Positions 33,453 through 45,695 of a DNA stretch of 64,000 nucleotides are shown piece by piece. Every line of letters starts with the position of its first letter. The stretch's first letter is position 1. The DNA lies in NCBI RefSeq assembly GCF_010389155.1, contig NC_057769.1:2418001-2482000 (forward strand), written 5' to 3'. Source of the stretch: Erigeron canadensis. Taxonomy: Eukaryota > Streptophyta > Magnoliopsida > Asterales > Asteraceae. The notes under the pieces are model-generated. The model did no database searches. It saw only the letters and a program-made list of their open reading frames with translations, and was not told where the DNA came from. The position numbers and the translations under genes were made by a program.

Positions 33453-33589
33453 CACATTTGTTAACGATTTAGAAAAAATATTATTTAAAAGATAATGTGC
33501 CATAAACTTTTTGAAAAAAACATATATTATTCAAATTATTAAAAACTGACATTTGTTAGTTAAAAAATGAACTGTAAAATTTTGTGTGA

Positions 33590-34395
33590 AAGTGAAAGTT
33601 GTTCTCGTAAAAGTTTAGTGCTAAAAGTGTAAGAGACTTAAATGTTGTGGTGAAAATAAAGTGAATAGAAAGTTTATTATTCTTTACAACTTTTTCCGTA
33701 CATTTCTTTTTAATATGTGTTAAAAAGTTTGTTGCTAAAGTGTAAGAGATTAAAATGTTATAGTTAAAATAAAAGATTATCAAAAAGTAGAAAAATTTAG
33801 TGCTAAAAGTGTAAGGAGTTAAGATATTGTGATGAAAATAAAAAGATTAAAAAGTTAATTAAGAATTATAAAAGTTTTGTTCTAAAAGTGTAAAGAGTGA
33901 AACTAGTGTGGTAAAAATAAAAACTAAAATAAAAGGTATACTATTCTGTACACGCTTTCCCGTACTTTAAAATAAAAGAAAATTAAAAACTATGAAAGTT
34001 TAGTGCTAAAAGTGTAAAGATTTAAAATATTATGGTGAAAATAAAAAAAAATACAAAGTTTACTAAAAAATATTATAGTTTAGTGCTAAAAGTATAAAAA
34101 TTGAAAGTTTTGTGTTGAAAATTAAAAAAAAATAAAAAAGTTTACTAAAAAGTATTATAGTTCAGTGCTAAAAGTGTAAAGATTGAAACTTCTGTGATGA
34201 AAGTAAAAAGAATAAAAAGTATACTATTACTAAAAAATATGTAGTTTAGTGCTAAAAGTGTCAAGATTGAAAGTTTTGTGGTGAAAATAAATAGAACAAA
34301 AAGTTTATTAAGAAGTATATTAGTTTAGTACTAAAAATGTAAAGATTGAAACTTATGTGGTGAAAATAAAAAAAATTAAAAATATACTATTATTC
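33590..34395. repeat. Diverged tandem array, (T)AGTGCTAAAAGTGTAAAGA units
   Basis: About nine copies of GTTTAGTGCTAAAAGTGTAA, each followed by a GTGGTGAAAATAAAA segment and then TTTACTAAAAAGTATTATA, at spacings of roughly 60-130 bases. It is strongly purine-rich on the plus strand. Internal arrays of this kind are common in Helitrons and other non-autonomous elements. No coding capacity. Confidence 0.75.
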
Positions 34396-34481
34396 ACACG
34401 ATTTTTGAGACTTTGTTTTTTAATATATATATTATAATGTGTAAAACTTTAGTTCGGAAGTCCTTTAGGAAGCGGTGTCTA

Positions 34482-34690
34482 GAGGTGCACAAAAAAACCG
34501 GTTAACTGAACCGATTCGAAAGTTAACCTATAATCGTAACCGGTTAATAACCGATACAGTACAAACCGATTATAGGTTAGAAAAAATCGCCGGTTAGTAA
34601 TCGATTTGCACTTTCAAAACCAAAAACCGATTCCTAATCGGTTAACCGATAATCGGTTTTTAGTTTTAGTTTTAACCGGTTAATCAATTA
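34482..34690. mobile_element. hAT-like terminus (subterminal AACCGG/AACCGAT motifs)
   Basis: TAGAGGTGCAC at 34482 resembles a hAT terminus and is followed by about 200 bases full of ACCGGTTAA, ACCGATT and AATCGGTT in both orientations. I found no opposite end nearby, so it may be a truncated element. Confidence 0.5.
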
Positions 34691-35223
34691 ATTATATATA
34701 ATTGGGATTGTTTTCTATTTTATACTTAAAAGAAAAATGAAGTCACGTACATCTGGAAAGAAAGAAAAAAGCATCGGAGACCGGAGAAAGAACCAACTGA
34801 TCACCTCTTCAAGATCCTCCACTGAATCACCTCTTCAAGATCTTTACATAACAAAATGGAAAGATTCATCATGTAAAATTTACCTCTTTACATTGTGCAG
34901 CAGCAAGTTCAGCGATTTTATAAGATAGAGAGAGAGACCCCAGCTGCTAGCTAGCTACTCGTGATCTTGCTGTTGGTGAGGTGGCGCGTGTAACAAAAAA
35001 CCGAATGCATGAGAATGAAAGGGGTAGTCCACTTGTTGACCAGAGAAGGAAGGTTCGGCACGCGTCGGGGTTAGGGACGACCATTACCGGGTGTGTTAAC
35101 GTAATAAATTAAAACAGAAGTCAAACGTGGGTTGAGCGAGCGCGGGGGACATGAATAAACAGAAGACAGGCAGCTGTATATATGTTAGAGCAGTATGTAA
35201 TCCAACATTAATTAAGTTCATCA
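34691..35223. other. Flank of the copia element
   Basis: A 63-codon frame at 34737-34928 has no recognisable domain. More GC-rich bits (GGTGGCGCGTG, GAGCGAGCGCGGGGG) at 34980-35150 are not assigned. The last five bases, CATCA, are the retrotransposon's target duplication. Confidence 0.4.
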
Positions 35224-35684
35224 TGTTGTAATATAACATGATTCAATTCGTAATATACACGTACCGTGAGATCCAGAAGAACCTATAAAGGCATTAAACA
35301 TATTTGCCATTGATTTCGGGTTCCCAAAATAAGATGATTGATTTAGGATGGAGTGATGAATTCGGTTCTAATGAATTCAACAGAGAAGATGGACGAATTT
35401 TATGATTTTTGAGGCTGTGAATTTTTTGTGATTAACCCTCAATTATGGTTAATTACTCTCTATATATATAAGGAGAGTATTTTCATATTAAGTCCCTCTG
35501 GTGTTTAATTCGTGCTTCATTAGTCCTCTCAAGTCCAATCACCTAATGGGAAACCCTATAATATGTCTTTAAGAGTAAATACGTCCATCGAATATTTACT
35601 TAGACATAGGGATTTCATTATCGTCAATTATCATATCAGGAATGACACATGATCAGTGACGGTCACACTAACGTGGTTCCAACA
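35224..35684 (-). repeat. 3' LTR of the copia element
   Basis: 461 bases; the counterpart of 41391-41851, with seven differences counted by eye. Confidence 0.95.
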
Positions 35685-35696
35685 TTCTCCCACTTG
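35685..35696 (-). promoter_or_regulatory. Polypurine tract
   Basis: AAGTGGGAGAA lies directly next to the 3' LTR in element orientation. It is the expected primer site for plus-strand DNA synthesis. Confidence 0.8.
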
Positions 35697-36010
35697 ACCG
35701 AGCGATCATTTATCTATGAGTATTCAAATAAGTTCCGGAATAATACTCATTTTGTTTTAAACCGAAATCATAGCCAATAAGTACAGTCATAGAGAAGAAC
35801 ATCAACTCAGGACCCCCACTAGTCAAACTATGACTCAAATTTAAAACTAATAAACAATGATCAATTGACTAAGACAAATTTTGTCACAATAATGTCAACA
35901 CACTAATACGAGTACTCAAAGTGCGATTAATAGACAAACAAAATCTGAATAAGGAGGAAAAATTTTAAACAGTAATACTAATGACCAAATAAGCACAATA
36001 TGCTATTAAA

Positions 36011-39000
36011 TTAAACTAAGTCTTTAGTAAGTCCCATCTTCGACACGTGTCCTACGAAGACATTAGGAGGAAGACCTTTGGTCATCGGATCCACTAGCAT
36101 GTCATTTGTACTTATGTACTCAATACAAAGAACATTTTCCTCAACCCGTTCGCGTACAAACAGATACTTTGTATCGAGATACAGCCCAGCACCAGTTGAA
36201 CTGTTACTGTTCGAGAAAGTTACGGCAGCTGAGTTATCACAGTAAAGCTTCAATGGTCTAGAAATGGAGTTGACGACTTTGAGTCCACTGACCAGATTCC
36301 TAATTAACATCCCATGGCAAGTAGCATTATAAACGGCAATGTATTCAGCCATCATGGTGGATGTTGCAGTCAGTTTCTGCTTATGACTCCGCCAAGAGAT
36401 AGGTCCGCCAGCTAACATGAAAATATACCCAGAAGTAGATTTCTTATCTTCCTTGCTTTTGGCAAAATCAGAATCGGAATAGCCTACTACTTCTAGATTG
36501 TCACTTCTTCTATACGTTAGTTTGTAGTCTTTGGTCCCTTGCAAATATCGTAGAACTTTCTTAGCTTTCCAGTGTGCTAATCCAGGATTAGATAAGTAAC
36601 GTCCTAGCATACCGGTGATATAAGCGATATCTGGACGAGTACAGACCTGAGCGTACATAATGCTCCCAACTACTGATGAGTAAGGTATCACCCTCATTTG
36701 CTCCTTTTCAATCTCAGTGTTCGGACTTTGGAAAGTGCCGAATACATCTCCTTTAACTACTGGAGCTACAGTGGGTGCGCAATGTTGCATGCTATAGCGT
36801 TCTAAAACCCGCTCAATATAGGCCCTTTGAGAAACACCTAAAATACCATTATGCCTATCCCGATGTATTTCGATACCTATAACATAAGAGGCATCACCGA
36901 GATCTTTCATGTCGAATTTCTGCGAAAGCATCCGCTTCGACTCATGCAACATATCCAAGTTATTACTTGCTAGTAGAATATCGTCTACATACAAAACAAG
37001 GATTATAAAATTACTCCCACTGATCTTGAGATAGGTGCATTGATCCACTTGATTCTTTATGAAGTCTTGTTCTTTAATGACTTCATCAAACTTAAGGTAC
37101 CATTATCTTGATGTTTGCTTCAACCCATATATGGATTTCTTTAACTTGCAGACCATGTGCTCTTTACCTTTTGGAATGAATCCTTCAGGTTGCCACATGT
37201 ATACGTCTTTTTCCAAGTCTCCATTTAAGAAAGATGTTTTGACATCCATCTGATGTAACTCGAGATCAAAGTGAGCTACTAGTGCCATAACGATCCTTAA
37301 AGAGTCTTTACGAGACACGGGAGAAAAGGTCTCTTGATAATCGACTCCAGCCTTCTGAGTATAGCCCTTCGCAACCAATCTGGCCTTATATCGTTCGACG
37401 TTTCCTTTCGGGTCTAATTTGGTTTTGAAGACCCATTTGCAACCAACAGTTTTGGATCCTTCAGGAAGTTCAACCAATTCCCAAACGTCATTATGTTACA
37501 TGGAATTAAGCTCTTCAATCATGGCTTCATTCCACTAAGTGGCTTGATCACTATTAATGGCTTCTTTATAGGAGATAGGATCAATAAGCTTTCCAACATC
37601 CTCAACTTCAGTGAGATAAGTAATGAAGTCATCAAAATTGGTGGCCCTACGTGACCTCGATGATCTCCTGAGTTGATTTTCGGGATTTTCGGAAGATCCT
37701 TCAGCATTAGTGGTCTCATGATTAACATTAGGAGGAGTTGGATCAGTGACATTCGGAGCAACGTTCTGTACAAGAGGAATTATCGGAGGAATAATACTAA
37801 CCGACGAATCGTTTCCCCCCGCTTCTTGTACTTTTTGCAAATCGAAGTTATGATTTGTTGTGCTCCCACTGATCTCTGAGTTCTCTAGGAAAGTGGCATG
37901 CTGTGTATCACTGATGCGAATAGTGTGGGAAGGACAGTAAAACCGATAACCTTTTGAGTTATCCGGATAACCGACAAAGAAACATGTAACAGTCTTAGGA
38001 TCAAGTTTCTTTAAGTTAGGGTTATAGAATTTAGCTTCGGCAGGACAACCCCATACTTTCATATATCTAAGACTCGGTTTCTTCCCTGTCCAGATCTCAT
38101 GAGGAGTTTTAGGGACAGATTTAGAAGGAACTCTATTGAGTATATGAACGGCTGTTTTTAAGGCCTCAGTCCAAAGGAAAGTAGGTAAGTTAGTGTTGGC
38201 AAGCATACTTCTCACCATGTCCATTAGGGTTCTATTTCTCCTTTCAGCAACACCATTTTGTTGAGGAGAACCAAGCATGTTGTATTGGTTAATTATGCCA
38301 TGTTCCTTACAAAAGTCATGGAAAGGACCAGCAACTTGACCAACATCAATATGTCTACCATAATACTCACCTCCTCTATCTGATCTTACAACTTTTATTT
38401 TTCGTTCAAGTTGGTTTTCAACCAAAGTTTTAAAATCAATAAAAGTTTGTAAGGATTCAGACTTTTCCTTAATCAAATAAAGGTGCATATAACGTGAATA
38501 ATCATCAATAAATGTAATAAATGAAGTATGTCCTGTAATGGAAGCGGGATAGGGGCCACTAATATCAGTATGAATTATTTCCAACAAGTTGGAACTTCTT
38601 GTGGCTCCTTTCTTATTCCCTTTAACCATTTTGCCTTTGAGACATTGAATACATGTTTCAAAATCACTAAAGTCAAGAGATGGTAAGATTCCATCCTTTA
38701 CGAGTCGTGTCATGCGATCTCGTGAGATGTGGCCAAGACGTTTATGCTACAACATGGAGGAATTCTCTTGTTGCTTAAGTGATTTTGTCTTTGTCTTAGC
38801 TATATCATCAACATTAAAAGACAACAAAGATTGTGAGAAATTATGATCTAGTTCTAATTTATACAGCATTCCATCCAAGAAACCACGACCAAGCAATTCA
38901 TTATTAAGAGTAATAGTAATCTTGCCGAAACCATGAATTATTACAAAACCTTCAATGTCTAGTTTAGAAATAGATACGAGGTTCCGAGTAATTCTCGGTA

Positions 39001-40039
39001 CATATAAGGTATCTAATAGTCTAATACATTTTCCAGTACTCATATGTAAAATATAAGTTCCCATGGCTTCGACATCTAAAAGATCACCACTTCCAACTCT
39101 AAGTTTTCTTTGGCCCTTTCGTAGCTTCTGGATTGTATGGAATCCCTGCATTGAGTTAGTCACATGGACCATAGAACCAGAATCACCCCACCATGTATTA
39201 ACAGGAACATCAGTAGTAAAAGAATCAAATATTACATAAAGTACGTTACCTTTCTTAGCTAGCCATTCCTTGAACTTAGGACACTCTTTCTGAATGTGCC
39301 CTTGAGTACGACAGAACTTACACTTGATGTTCAAGGCATTAGAGCTAGAAGCAACTGCACCAGGACTCATCTTTGAAGCTTTCTTTCCATTCTTGTTACT
39401 GTTGTTACCCTTCCTCTTTTTGGAATTAGCAGTGGTAGTAAGGTGAACAGCTTCAGGTTGCTCGAGCTTAAGGCGATCTTCTTCTTGTTGACACATTGCA
39501 ATCAGTTCACTCATCTTCCATTTGTCCTTCTGAGCATTATAGTTAATCTTGAAGGCATCAAATTGAGCAGGCAATGATGTCATTATGAAATGCACAAGAA
39601 AATTGTCAGAGACTTCCATTTCGAGAGTCTTAAGCTTGTTCGCCATGTCGCTCATTTTCATTATGTGTTCACGGACACCGCTTTTTCCATCGTATTTCAG
39701 AGTAAGCATCTTTAGCATTAAGCTGCTTGCATGCGCTTTAGACGATCCCTTGAAGTAGTCCTCAACAGATTTGAGGTAATCTTTCACTTTATCAGACTCG
39801 GGAATAGCTCCTCGGAGACCAAGAGGAATAGAGCTTTTGACCGTCATAAGTGACAAGCGATTCGCCTTGTCCCACTTCTCAAATGCCGCTATCTGCTCTG
39901 CAGTAGAGGTTGCAGTAATGGCAGCGGGTTCATCATGACGAATGGCGTAGTCCAGGTCATAGTACCCCAGAGTAAGATCTAACTGATCTTTCCATGAAGC
40001 ATAGTTTTCACCGGTAAGTGGCTAAATGCCAATGGGAGG
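36011..40039 (-). pseudogene. Copia gag-pol polyprotein with five nonsense codons
   Basis: One reading frame from about 40039 down to 36011 encodes gag with a CX2CX4HX4C zinc knuckle (CKFCRTQGHIQKEC, near 39310). It continues with a protease with DSG (WWGDSGSMV), an integrase zinc/core region ([47 protein letters not shown]), reverse transcriptase (WVFKTKLD, LVAKGYTQKAGVDYQETFSP, VLYVDDILLAS) and RNase H (GYSDSDFAKSKEDKKSTSGY, ending at 36011). The frame never shifts but is interrupted by TAG at 40022-40024, TAG at 38747-38749, TAG at 37535-37537, TAA at 37496-37498 and TAA at 37103-37105. From context most stops replace Gln or Trp codons. The gag start is unclear because of the first stop. 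Confidence 0.93.
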
Positions 40040-40359
40040 TACTACAGTGGAAATAAGGAGGATACAGATTTAGGATACAAGTAATAGAAGATTAATAACG
40101 TAATCCCTAAAACTAAGGGCAATGAGATTATAGTGACATAATTAGCTATCTAAGGCAGACTAAGTAATATCTATAAAACTAATGGAACTAAAGTAATGCC
40201 TAAACTTAACTAAGAGCTAACAATAATGTTCCTTACGTAAGAGGCTAAAGTAATGTTCCTGAAGTAATGAGACTAAGACCATTATACTAATGAAGCTAGT
40301 GATAGGTAACCTATTGTAAACACTAAAACAATAAGTTAACATAAGGCTCTACTTAGATT

Positions 40360-40750
40360 TACATCACCTTTGGGCAGAAGTAACTAATATCTAAGTACAC
40401 ATGAGCATTAGGTTCATGCATCACAACGCTTATCTTTTGACCTTTGGACACAAAATTAAGAATCGTGTATCTTATGCATGAAAAATGTTCCTTTTAGCAC
40501 ACAGAGTATATTAAATCACCTTTGGGCAGAATCAATATACTTAGTGTTCATTATCTAAAAGGAAAAGAACACACCATGAGAATCACATCTGACCTTTGGG
40601 CACAGATGATGAAACCATGTACATTTGTGTGAAGCCCCCACACACTACGAGGGTCCGGGGGCAGCGCCCCTGGGAGCGGGGTCCAAGGGGCGGCAGCCCC
40701 TGGCTGGGTCCAAGGGGCAGAGCCCCTGGCGGGGTCCCAAAAATTTTTAC
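40360..40750 (-). repeat. Leader repeats and GC-rich hairpin cluster of the copia element
   Basis: CACCTTTGGGCAGAA-like motifs recur four times (about 40369, 40440, 40517 and 40590). At 40636-40737 there is a sharply GC-rich block in which GGGTCCAAGGGGC and GGGGC-AG-GCCCCTGG units repeat three times. Each can fold into a short GGGGC/GCCCC hairpin. The block lies in the untranslated leader between primer site and gag. Confidence 0.7.
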
Positions 40751-40879
40751 CCTTGAAGTGCTATGGTAAAAATGCCTCAGAAAAAATTATTTTCGAAATT
40801 AAGAGACAAATTTAGCCATCGAAATTATAAGGTAAAACTAGTAAGCACGAACATGATAATCAACTAAGTTAATCAGTAA

Positions 40880-41335
40880 TCCATGAAAATAAGCACGGTA
40901 CGAAGATAGCTAAGTTCGTAGTAAGGATTAACTTCGTAAGTAGTGATTAAATTCGTAAGTAGTTGACTATCTTCGTAAGTTGTTAACTATCTTCGTAAAT
41001 AGTGATTAACTTCGTAAGTAGTTAACTATCTTCGTAAGTAACAAACGAAGATAGCTTACGAACATAAGCAACGAAGATAGCTTACGAAAATAAGCAACGA
41101 AGATAGCTTACGAAAATAAGGTAAGTTCGTGAGGAAGTAAATGTGAAGATGAGCAGAAGTTATGTTCTGTACACATATAAGCCTTATGAACTTAGAGTGT
41201 TCTTACGAACTTAGTGATTTTGTTTACGAACTTAGAGTTCGTAAGGAAGTTCTCACGAAGTTAGAGTTCTAACGAACTTTAGTTCGTAAGAAGCATACGA
41301 ATTTAAGCTTCTGCTTTCTTCAGTTCGCGAATTAG
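40880..41335 (-). repeat. CTTCGTAAG/CTTACGAAG short repeats in the copia leader
   Basis: More than a dozen copies of TTCGTAAG or its complement occur, in units such as ACTATCTTCGTAAGTAGTGA and GAAGATAGCTTACGAAAATA. The two orientations are grouped in separate blocks, so the leader RNA could form alternative stem-loops. Confidence 0.7.
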
Positions 41336-41376
41336 GGTACGAAAACGAATCAAATCAAGGGATAGCTTCGCAACCC

Positions 41377-41388
41377 GCTCTGATACCA
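41377..41388 (-). promoter_or_regulatory. Primer-binding site, initiator tRNA-Met
   Basis: On the minus strand TGGTATCAGAGC starts two bases after the end of the 5' LTR. This is the standard complement of the 3' end of plant initiator methionine tRNA. Confidence 0.95.
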
Positions 41389-41390
41389 CA

Positions 41391-41851
41391 TGTTGTAATA
41401 TAACATGATTCAATTCGTAATATACACGTACCGTGAGATCCAGAGGAACCTGTAAAGGCATTAAACATATTTGCCATTGATTTCGGGTTCCCAAAATAAG
41501 ATGATTGATTTAGGATGGAGTGATGAATTCGGTTCTAATGAATTCAACAGAGAAGATGGACGAATTTTATGATTTTTGAGGCTGTGAATTTTTTGTGATT
41601 AACCCTCAATTAGGGTTAATTACTCTCTATATATATAAGGAGAGTATTTTCATATTAAGTCCCTCTGGTGTTTAATTCGTGTCTCATTAGTCCTCTCAAG
41701 TCTAATCACCTAATGGGAAACCCTATAATATGTCTTTAAGAGTAAATACGTCCATCGAATATTTACTTAGACATAGGGATTTCATTATCGTCAATTATCA
41801 TATCAAGAATGACACATGATCAGTGACGGTCACACTAACGTGGTTCCAACA
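41391..41851 (-). repeat. 5' LTR of the copia element
   Basis: 461 bases; contains the element's promoter. A TATATATA run about 200 bases from its 5' end (near 41628-41636) is a candidate TATA box. Confidence 0.95.
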
Positions 41852-41856
41852 CATCA

Positions 41857-43914
41857 CACAAAACAGTACCAATTAAAAATCCGGGGTTTGAAATACAACA
41901 CATCGTTCATCAATAACTTGTCTACTGATCAGGGGATATATATGGAAAAGGTAATTAAAACAAGAGATTTGATCGGTATGCATGGAAAATTAGAGCTTAA
42001 TTATATGTATGTATGAGCATATGAAAAATTATAGTACTAGCTAGCAAAAACAAAAAAAACAAGAAACAACCACCCCAACTAACAAAAGTAGCTAGCTAGC
42101 TAGCAGTAGTTCCAACAAAAACAAATTAAATACAAATATATATCAATCTGCTTTAATAATAATAATTCGATTTGATCGATCGATCGATCTATTCTAGGGT
42201 TTGCTAATTGTTGGTACGTAGTTGATCTTTATTTATGTATCTCATATAATTTACATATCTTATCCCTCAAGTTTAATTTGATCCCGAAATTTAATCAATC
42301 TATAGTGGTGAAAATATATGGAATTTTTGATACTGCATGTGGGCTGCACCATATTACTCCAATATATGTATTTATTTTAGGATTTAAAATTTTAAATTAG
42401 ATTACAGTTAAAAATATTTAATATATCCTATTCAAAAAACAGTCAAACTACAAAAAAATAATAATAATAAAAATAATTTAGTATAACGTAATTAACAAAT
42501 TGTAGTAAATGTCATTCCAAAAAAAAAACAAAACACATTGTAATAAATATTAGTAAGCTTTTTGATGTTATTTCGTATTTTGTGTCATGTTAGGTTTTTT
42601 TTTTTTTTTTTAACCTTTAGTGATTTTGAAATTTTAAGAAATACAATTCATCTTAAATAATATGATATTTTTATTGCTTTTTTTAACATTGTTTTATTTC
42701 ATGATTCGTGTCTTCATATAATAAAAGATATTTGTACATAGCTCATAATATATTTTTGTAATATAAGCTTATTTTTATGAATGTAGTAACAAACTTATAT
42801 GCATTGTAAATTTTCCGTATATTATACCTTTCGGGGCAAAGCCAGTGAAAAAATAATTGTTTATATACTACTGACCAACTTCAATTCTCTTGTATTACAT
42901 ATCTCATCCATCAAGTTTTGAACTTGAAATTGGGCAACTATGGGGCATTTTTTTTTCTATTTTCTTTTGCTTTTTGGACCCTTTAACTTCAAAGGGTATG
43001 TCCAAGAAAAAAAAACAACGAGAGGATTGTCGTGCGTCTATCTGTCCCATATTAAATTATTTTGACTAGTCATGTTATCTACTTTCAACTTTGACCGTAA
43101 AATAAATTAAAGGTGTTAGATAATTTATTTTTCTAAAACCACAAACCGACTTCTTCACGTAAACAACATAAAGCGCTATTTTCTTAGAAATCTACAAAAT
43201 GTTTCGTATTATTAATATTATAAACTTAGATAACAATATCGTAAATTATGTTGGGTGCAAAAGTGTATTTCATTTGTCAAGAAAGGAATAAAAAACTGTT
43301 TACAGGAGAACAGAAGTGAGAAGGGGATAATTGAATGCATCGATCACTAATTCCATTAGACTTGTGAGGTTGAAAGTGAAAAGAACCGCTCTAGTGTAAT
43401 TGAGGCTTTCAAAAAATCGGGAGTTAAGCCAACGTACGCATGTGCGAATAGGAATAGATAATGCGTGAAAGATGATCCTTCTTGGTTCTATTCTAGTGCA
43501 TCATGATTTTTTGAATAAATGTTAGTTTGTATATCTTTGTTGATGTGAATTGCTCTATGTAGGTTACAATTTGTAGCAGGTTGTTAAATTTTGCATAAAT
43601 TTTTGTGTGGAATAGGGTACTTAGAGATGTCCAATTTCTAAAATGTATATTATGTAAATATTGACATTTACCTTTTATAAAATAAAGAAAAAAAAGAAAG
43701 AAAAAGCTTTAAGCCGGAAGTTCTTTAGGAAACAGTATGTTTTACTTTTGGGTAAGGGTACGATTGTTTACATCATACTTCCCTTATACTCCATTTTCGT
43801 TGAGATTTGAGTTCCGTTGTTGTTGTTGTTGGGTTCGACGGGCTACTCTATACCTCTACTAGTCGATAAATGTGCCCCTCAGTCCACATAAAAGACGTTA
43901 CCTTGAACCCACAA
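41857..43914. other. Gene-free spacer upstream of NAGK
   Basis: No gene supported. Contains short tetranucleotide runs (GCTAGCTAGCTAGC near 42091, GATCGATCGATCGATC near 42174) and poly-T tracts near 42595. A GGAAGTTCTTTAGGAAACAGT phrase at about 43716 resembles one at about 34457, so a small dispersed repeat may be present. Confidence 0.4.
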
Positions 43915-43926
43915 AGCCCAAGCCCA
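43915..43926 (+). promoter_or_regulatory. Tandem site II elements (AGCCCA x2) upstream of NAGK
   Basis: AGCCCAAGCCCA equals two TGGGCT motifs on the other strand. Site II elements bind TCP factors and are frequent in promoters of growth-related plant genes. A possible 5' leader intron runs from GTGAGT at 44060 to CAG at 44174. Motif evidence only. Confidence 0.4.
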
Positions 43927-44314
43927 TCAACACCAGTCTCACAACCCAACTACTGATTTTGACTTTTTGTCGCATTCTAATCGAAATACTCATCATCATC
44001 ACACAAAGGCCGCCGGCGAGTCCCCGCCTTTTCTCATGCAAATCTTGATTTCAACCAAAGTGAGTTAATTAATCTATTTTATCTACATATATATTTTCAC
44101 TTAATTGTTAATTATTTATTGTCTGTTAACTTTTTATTTTGTGTACTTTATTGGTATTATTATTTGATTACAGTATAGATACCCAGTTATTAATAAATGA
44201 TAAAATCAAAAGTTACTGCTGTAGTTTTGTAATAAGACTCAAAGTTCAGCCCATTGTATAAATTAGGTTCTGCTAAAAACTGCATTTTTTGTAACTTAAG
44301 AATAGAATAGAAAT

Positions 44315-45328
44315 ATGCTGGTAGCAAAAGCCCTTTTTTCGGGTCCGTCGTCTATCCCACAAAGCTCAAAACTTTTAAAACCTAGCATCAAACCGTTACA
44401 AAACCCGTCAAGATTCTCGTCGGTTTGTGTCAAGTCATCGTCTCAATCCGTTTTGACGGAAACTTTATCGACCGCCCCTGCAAAAACCCGGGTCAAAATC
44501 CTTTCTGAAGCCCTGCCATTTATCCAGAAGTTTAGAGGAAAGACTGTTGTGGTGAAATATGGCGGTGCAGCGATGAAATCTGAAGCGCTGCAGTCGTCAG
44601 TTATTGCTGATTTGGTGCTTCTTTCTTGCATTGGTCTTAGAATTGTGTTTGTTCATGGGGGTGGGCCTGAAATTAATCAATGGCTAAATAGGTTAGGAAT
44701 TCAGCCTAATTTTCTTAACGGGTTACGTGTAACGGATGCTTCGACTATGGAGATTGTGTCGATGGTTTTGGTTGGGAAGGTTAATAAACAGTTGGTTAGT
44801 TTGATTAATAAAGCTGGTGGGACCGCAGTTGGGTTATGTGGAACTGATGGAAGGATATTTACGCCTATTCCTTCTGCGAATGCTGCTCAGTTAGGGTTTG
44901 TTGGAGAAATTTCAAGCGTGGACACGTCGGTGTTAAGGCCGTTGATTAATGACAATCTGATCCCAGTGATTGCTTCAGTGGCTGCAGATGGGACGGGGCA
45001 GTCGTATAATATAAATGCTGATACGGCTGCAGGGGAGCTGGCTGCGGCTTTAGGGGCGGAGAAGTTGCTTTTGTTGACGGATGTGGCTGGGATTCTTGAG
45101 AATAAAGAGGATCCCGATAGTTTAGTGAAGGAGATTGATGTGAAAGGAATTAAGAAAATGATGGAGGATGGGAAGATTGCTGGTGGGATGATTCCAAAGG
45201 TGAATTGTTGTGTGAAATCATTGGCTCAAGGGGTTAAGACTGCGAGTATTATTGATGGACGATTGGAACACTCTTTGCTTTTGGAGATTCTTACCGATGA
45301 AGGGGCTGGAACGATGATTACCGGGTAA
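44315..45328 (+). CDS. NAGK: Plastid N-acetyl-L-glutamate kinase
   Basis: A 337-residue intronless coding region. Residues 1 to about 50 are Ser/Lys/Arg-rich and poor in acidic residues, as in a plastid transit peptide. The amino-acid kinase fold follows: [13 protein letters not shown] (phosphate loop and Lys), [20 protein letters not shown] with FLNGLRVTD (N-acetylglutamate binding), [31 protein letters not shown], and [18 protein letters not shown]. It ends in [19 protein letters not shown], the C-terminal part that in plants contributes to arginine feedback and PII binding. The enzyme phosphorylates N-acetylglutamate with ATP in the plastid stroma, the controlled second step of arginine and ornithine synthesis. 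In plants PII protein relieves arginine inhibition. Length matches plant homologues. Single copy here, with no linked arginine genes. Confidence 0.97.
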   Translation: MLVAKALFSGPSSIPQSSKLLKPSIKPLQNPSRFSSVCVKSSSQSVLTETLSTAPAKTRVKILSEALPFIQKFRGKTVVVKYGGAAMKSEALQSSVIADLVLLSCIGLRIVFVHGGGPEINQWLNRLGIQPNFLNGLRVTDASTMEIVSMVLVGKVNKQLVSLINKAGGTAVGLCGTDGRIFTPIPSANAAQLGFVGEISSVDTSVLRPLINDNLIPVIASVAADGTGQSYNINADTAAGELAAALGAEKLLLLTDVAGILENKEDPDSLVKEIDVKGIKKMMEDGKIAGGMIPKVNCCVKSLAQGVKTASIIDGRLEHSLLLEILTDEGAGTMITG

Positions 45329-45636
45329 GATTTTGTTTTTTGGTTTTGTTAATGTTTACCACAGCTCTCTCTTGTTTGAAGTTGGAAGTTATGGTTATTT
45401 CAAGTTTTGTTTAGATTTCTGTTCTGACATGGTCAACGTATCGTGTAAGCTGTTTAATGTCCTGAATTTTGGATTTCTGGTAGAGAGATTGTAATTTATA
45501 GAATTACCATTGATGTAGCTTTGACCTCTGTTGACAGTGAATTATTCAAATCAATAATGTTTTAATTTTGGCTGTTTTCATTTTGGTTGCTGACAGAAGC
45601 TCAGTTGATGCTATATAGTAGGCGATTGCCCTAGCT

Positions 45637-45695
45637 AAACTAGTTGGGGTCACAACTTTGTTAATTTTAGCAAGGCATGTATATGCATGTTCCAA
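45637..45695 (+). repeat. Duplicated segment, copy 1 (copy 2 at 46457-46512)
   Basis: Both copies read AACTAGTTGGG-TCA...CTTTGT-AA-TTTAG, then GTGTATGCATGTT-like sequence, about 80% alike by eye and 820 bases apart. Confidence 0.5.

Larger units (their letters stand above)
35224..41851 (-). mobile_element. Complete Ty1/copia LTR retrotransposon
   Basis: 6,628 bp with two 461-bp LTRs beginning TGTTG and ending CAACA, flanked by the 5-base target duplication CATCA (35219-35223 and 41852-41856). In element orientation (minus strand) the order is 5' LTR (41391-41851), Met-tRNA primer site, a 1.35-kb repeat-rich leader, gag, protease, integrase, reverse transcriptase, RNase H, polypurine tract and 3' LTR (35224-35684). 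Integrase before reverse transcriptase is the copia order. By eye the LTRs differ at seven positions (about 1.5%), so insertion was recent in evolutionary terms. The coding frame carries five nonsense codons, so the copy cannot move on its own, though its structure would still allow mobilisation in trans. Confidence 0.96.
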
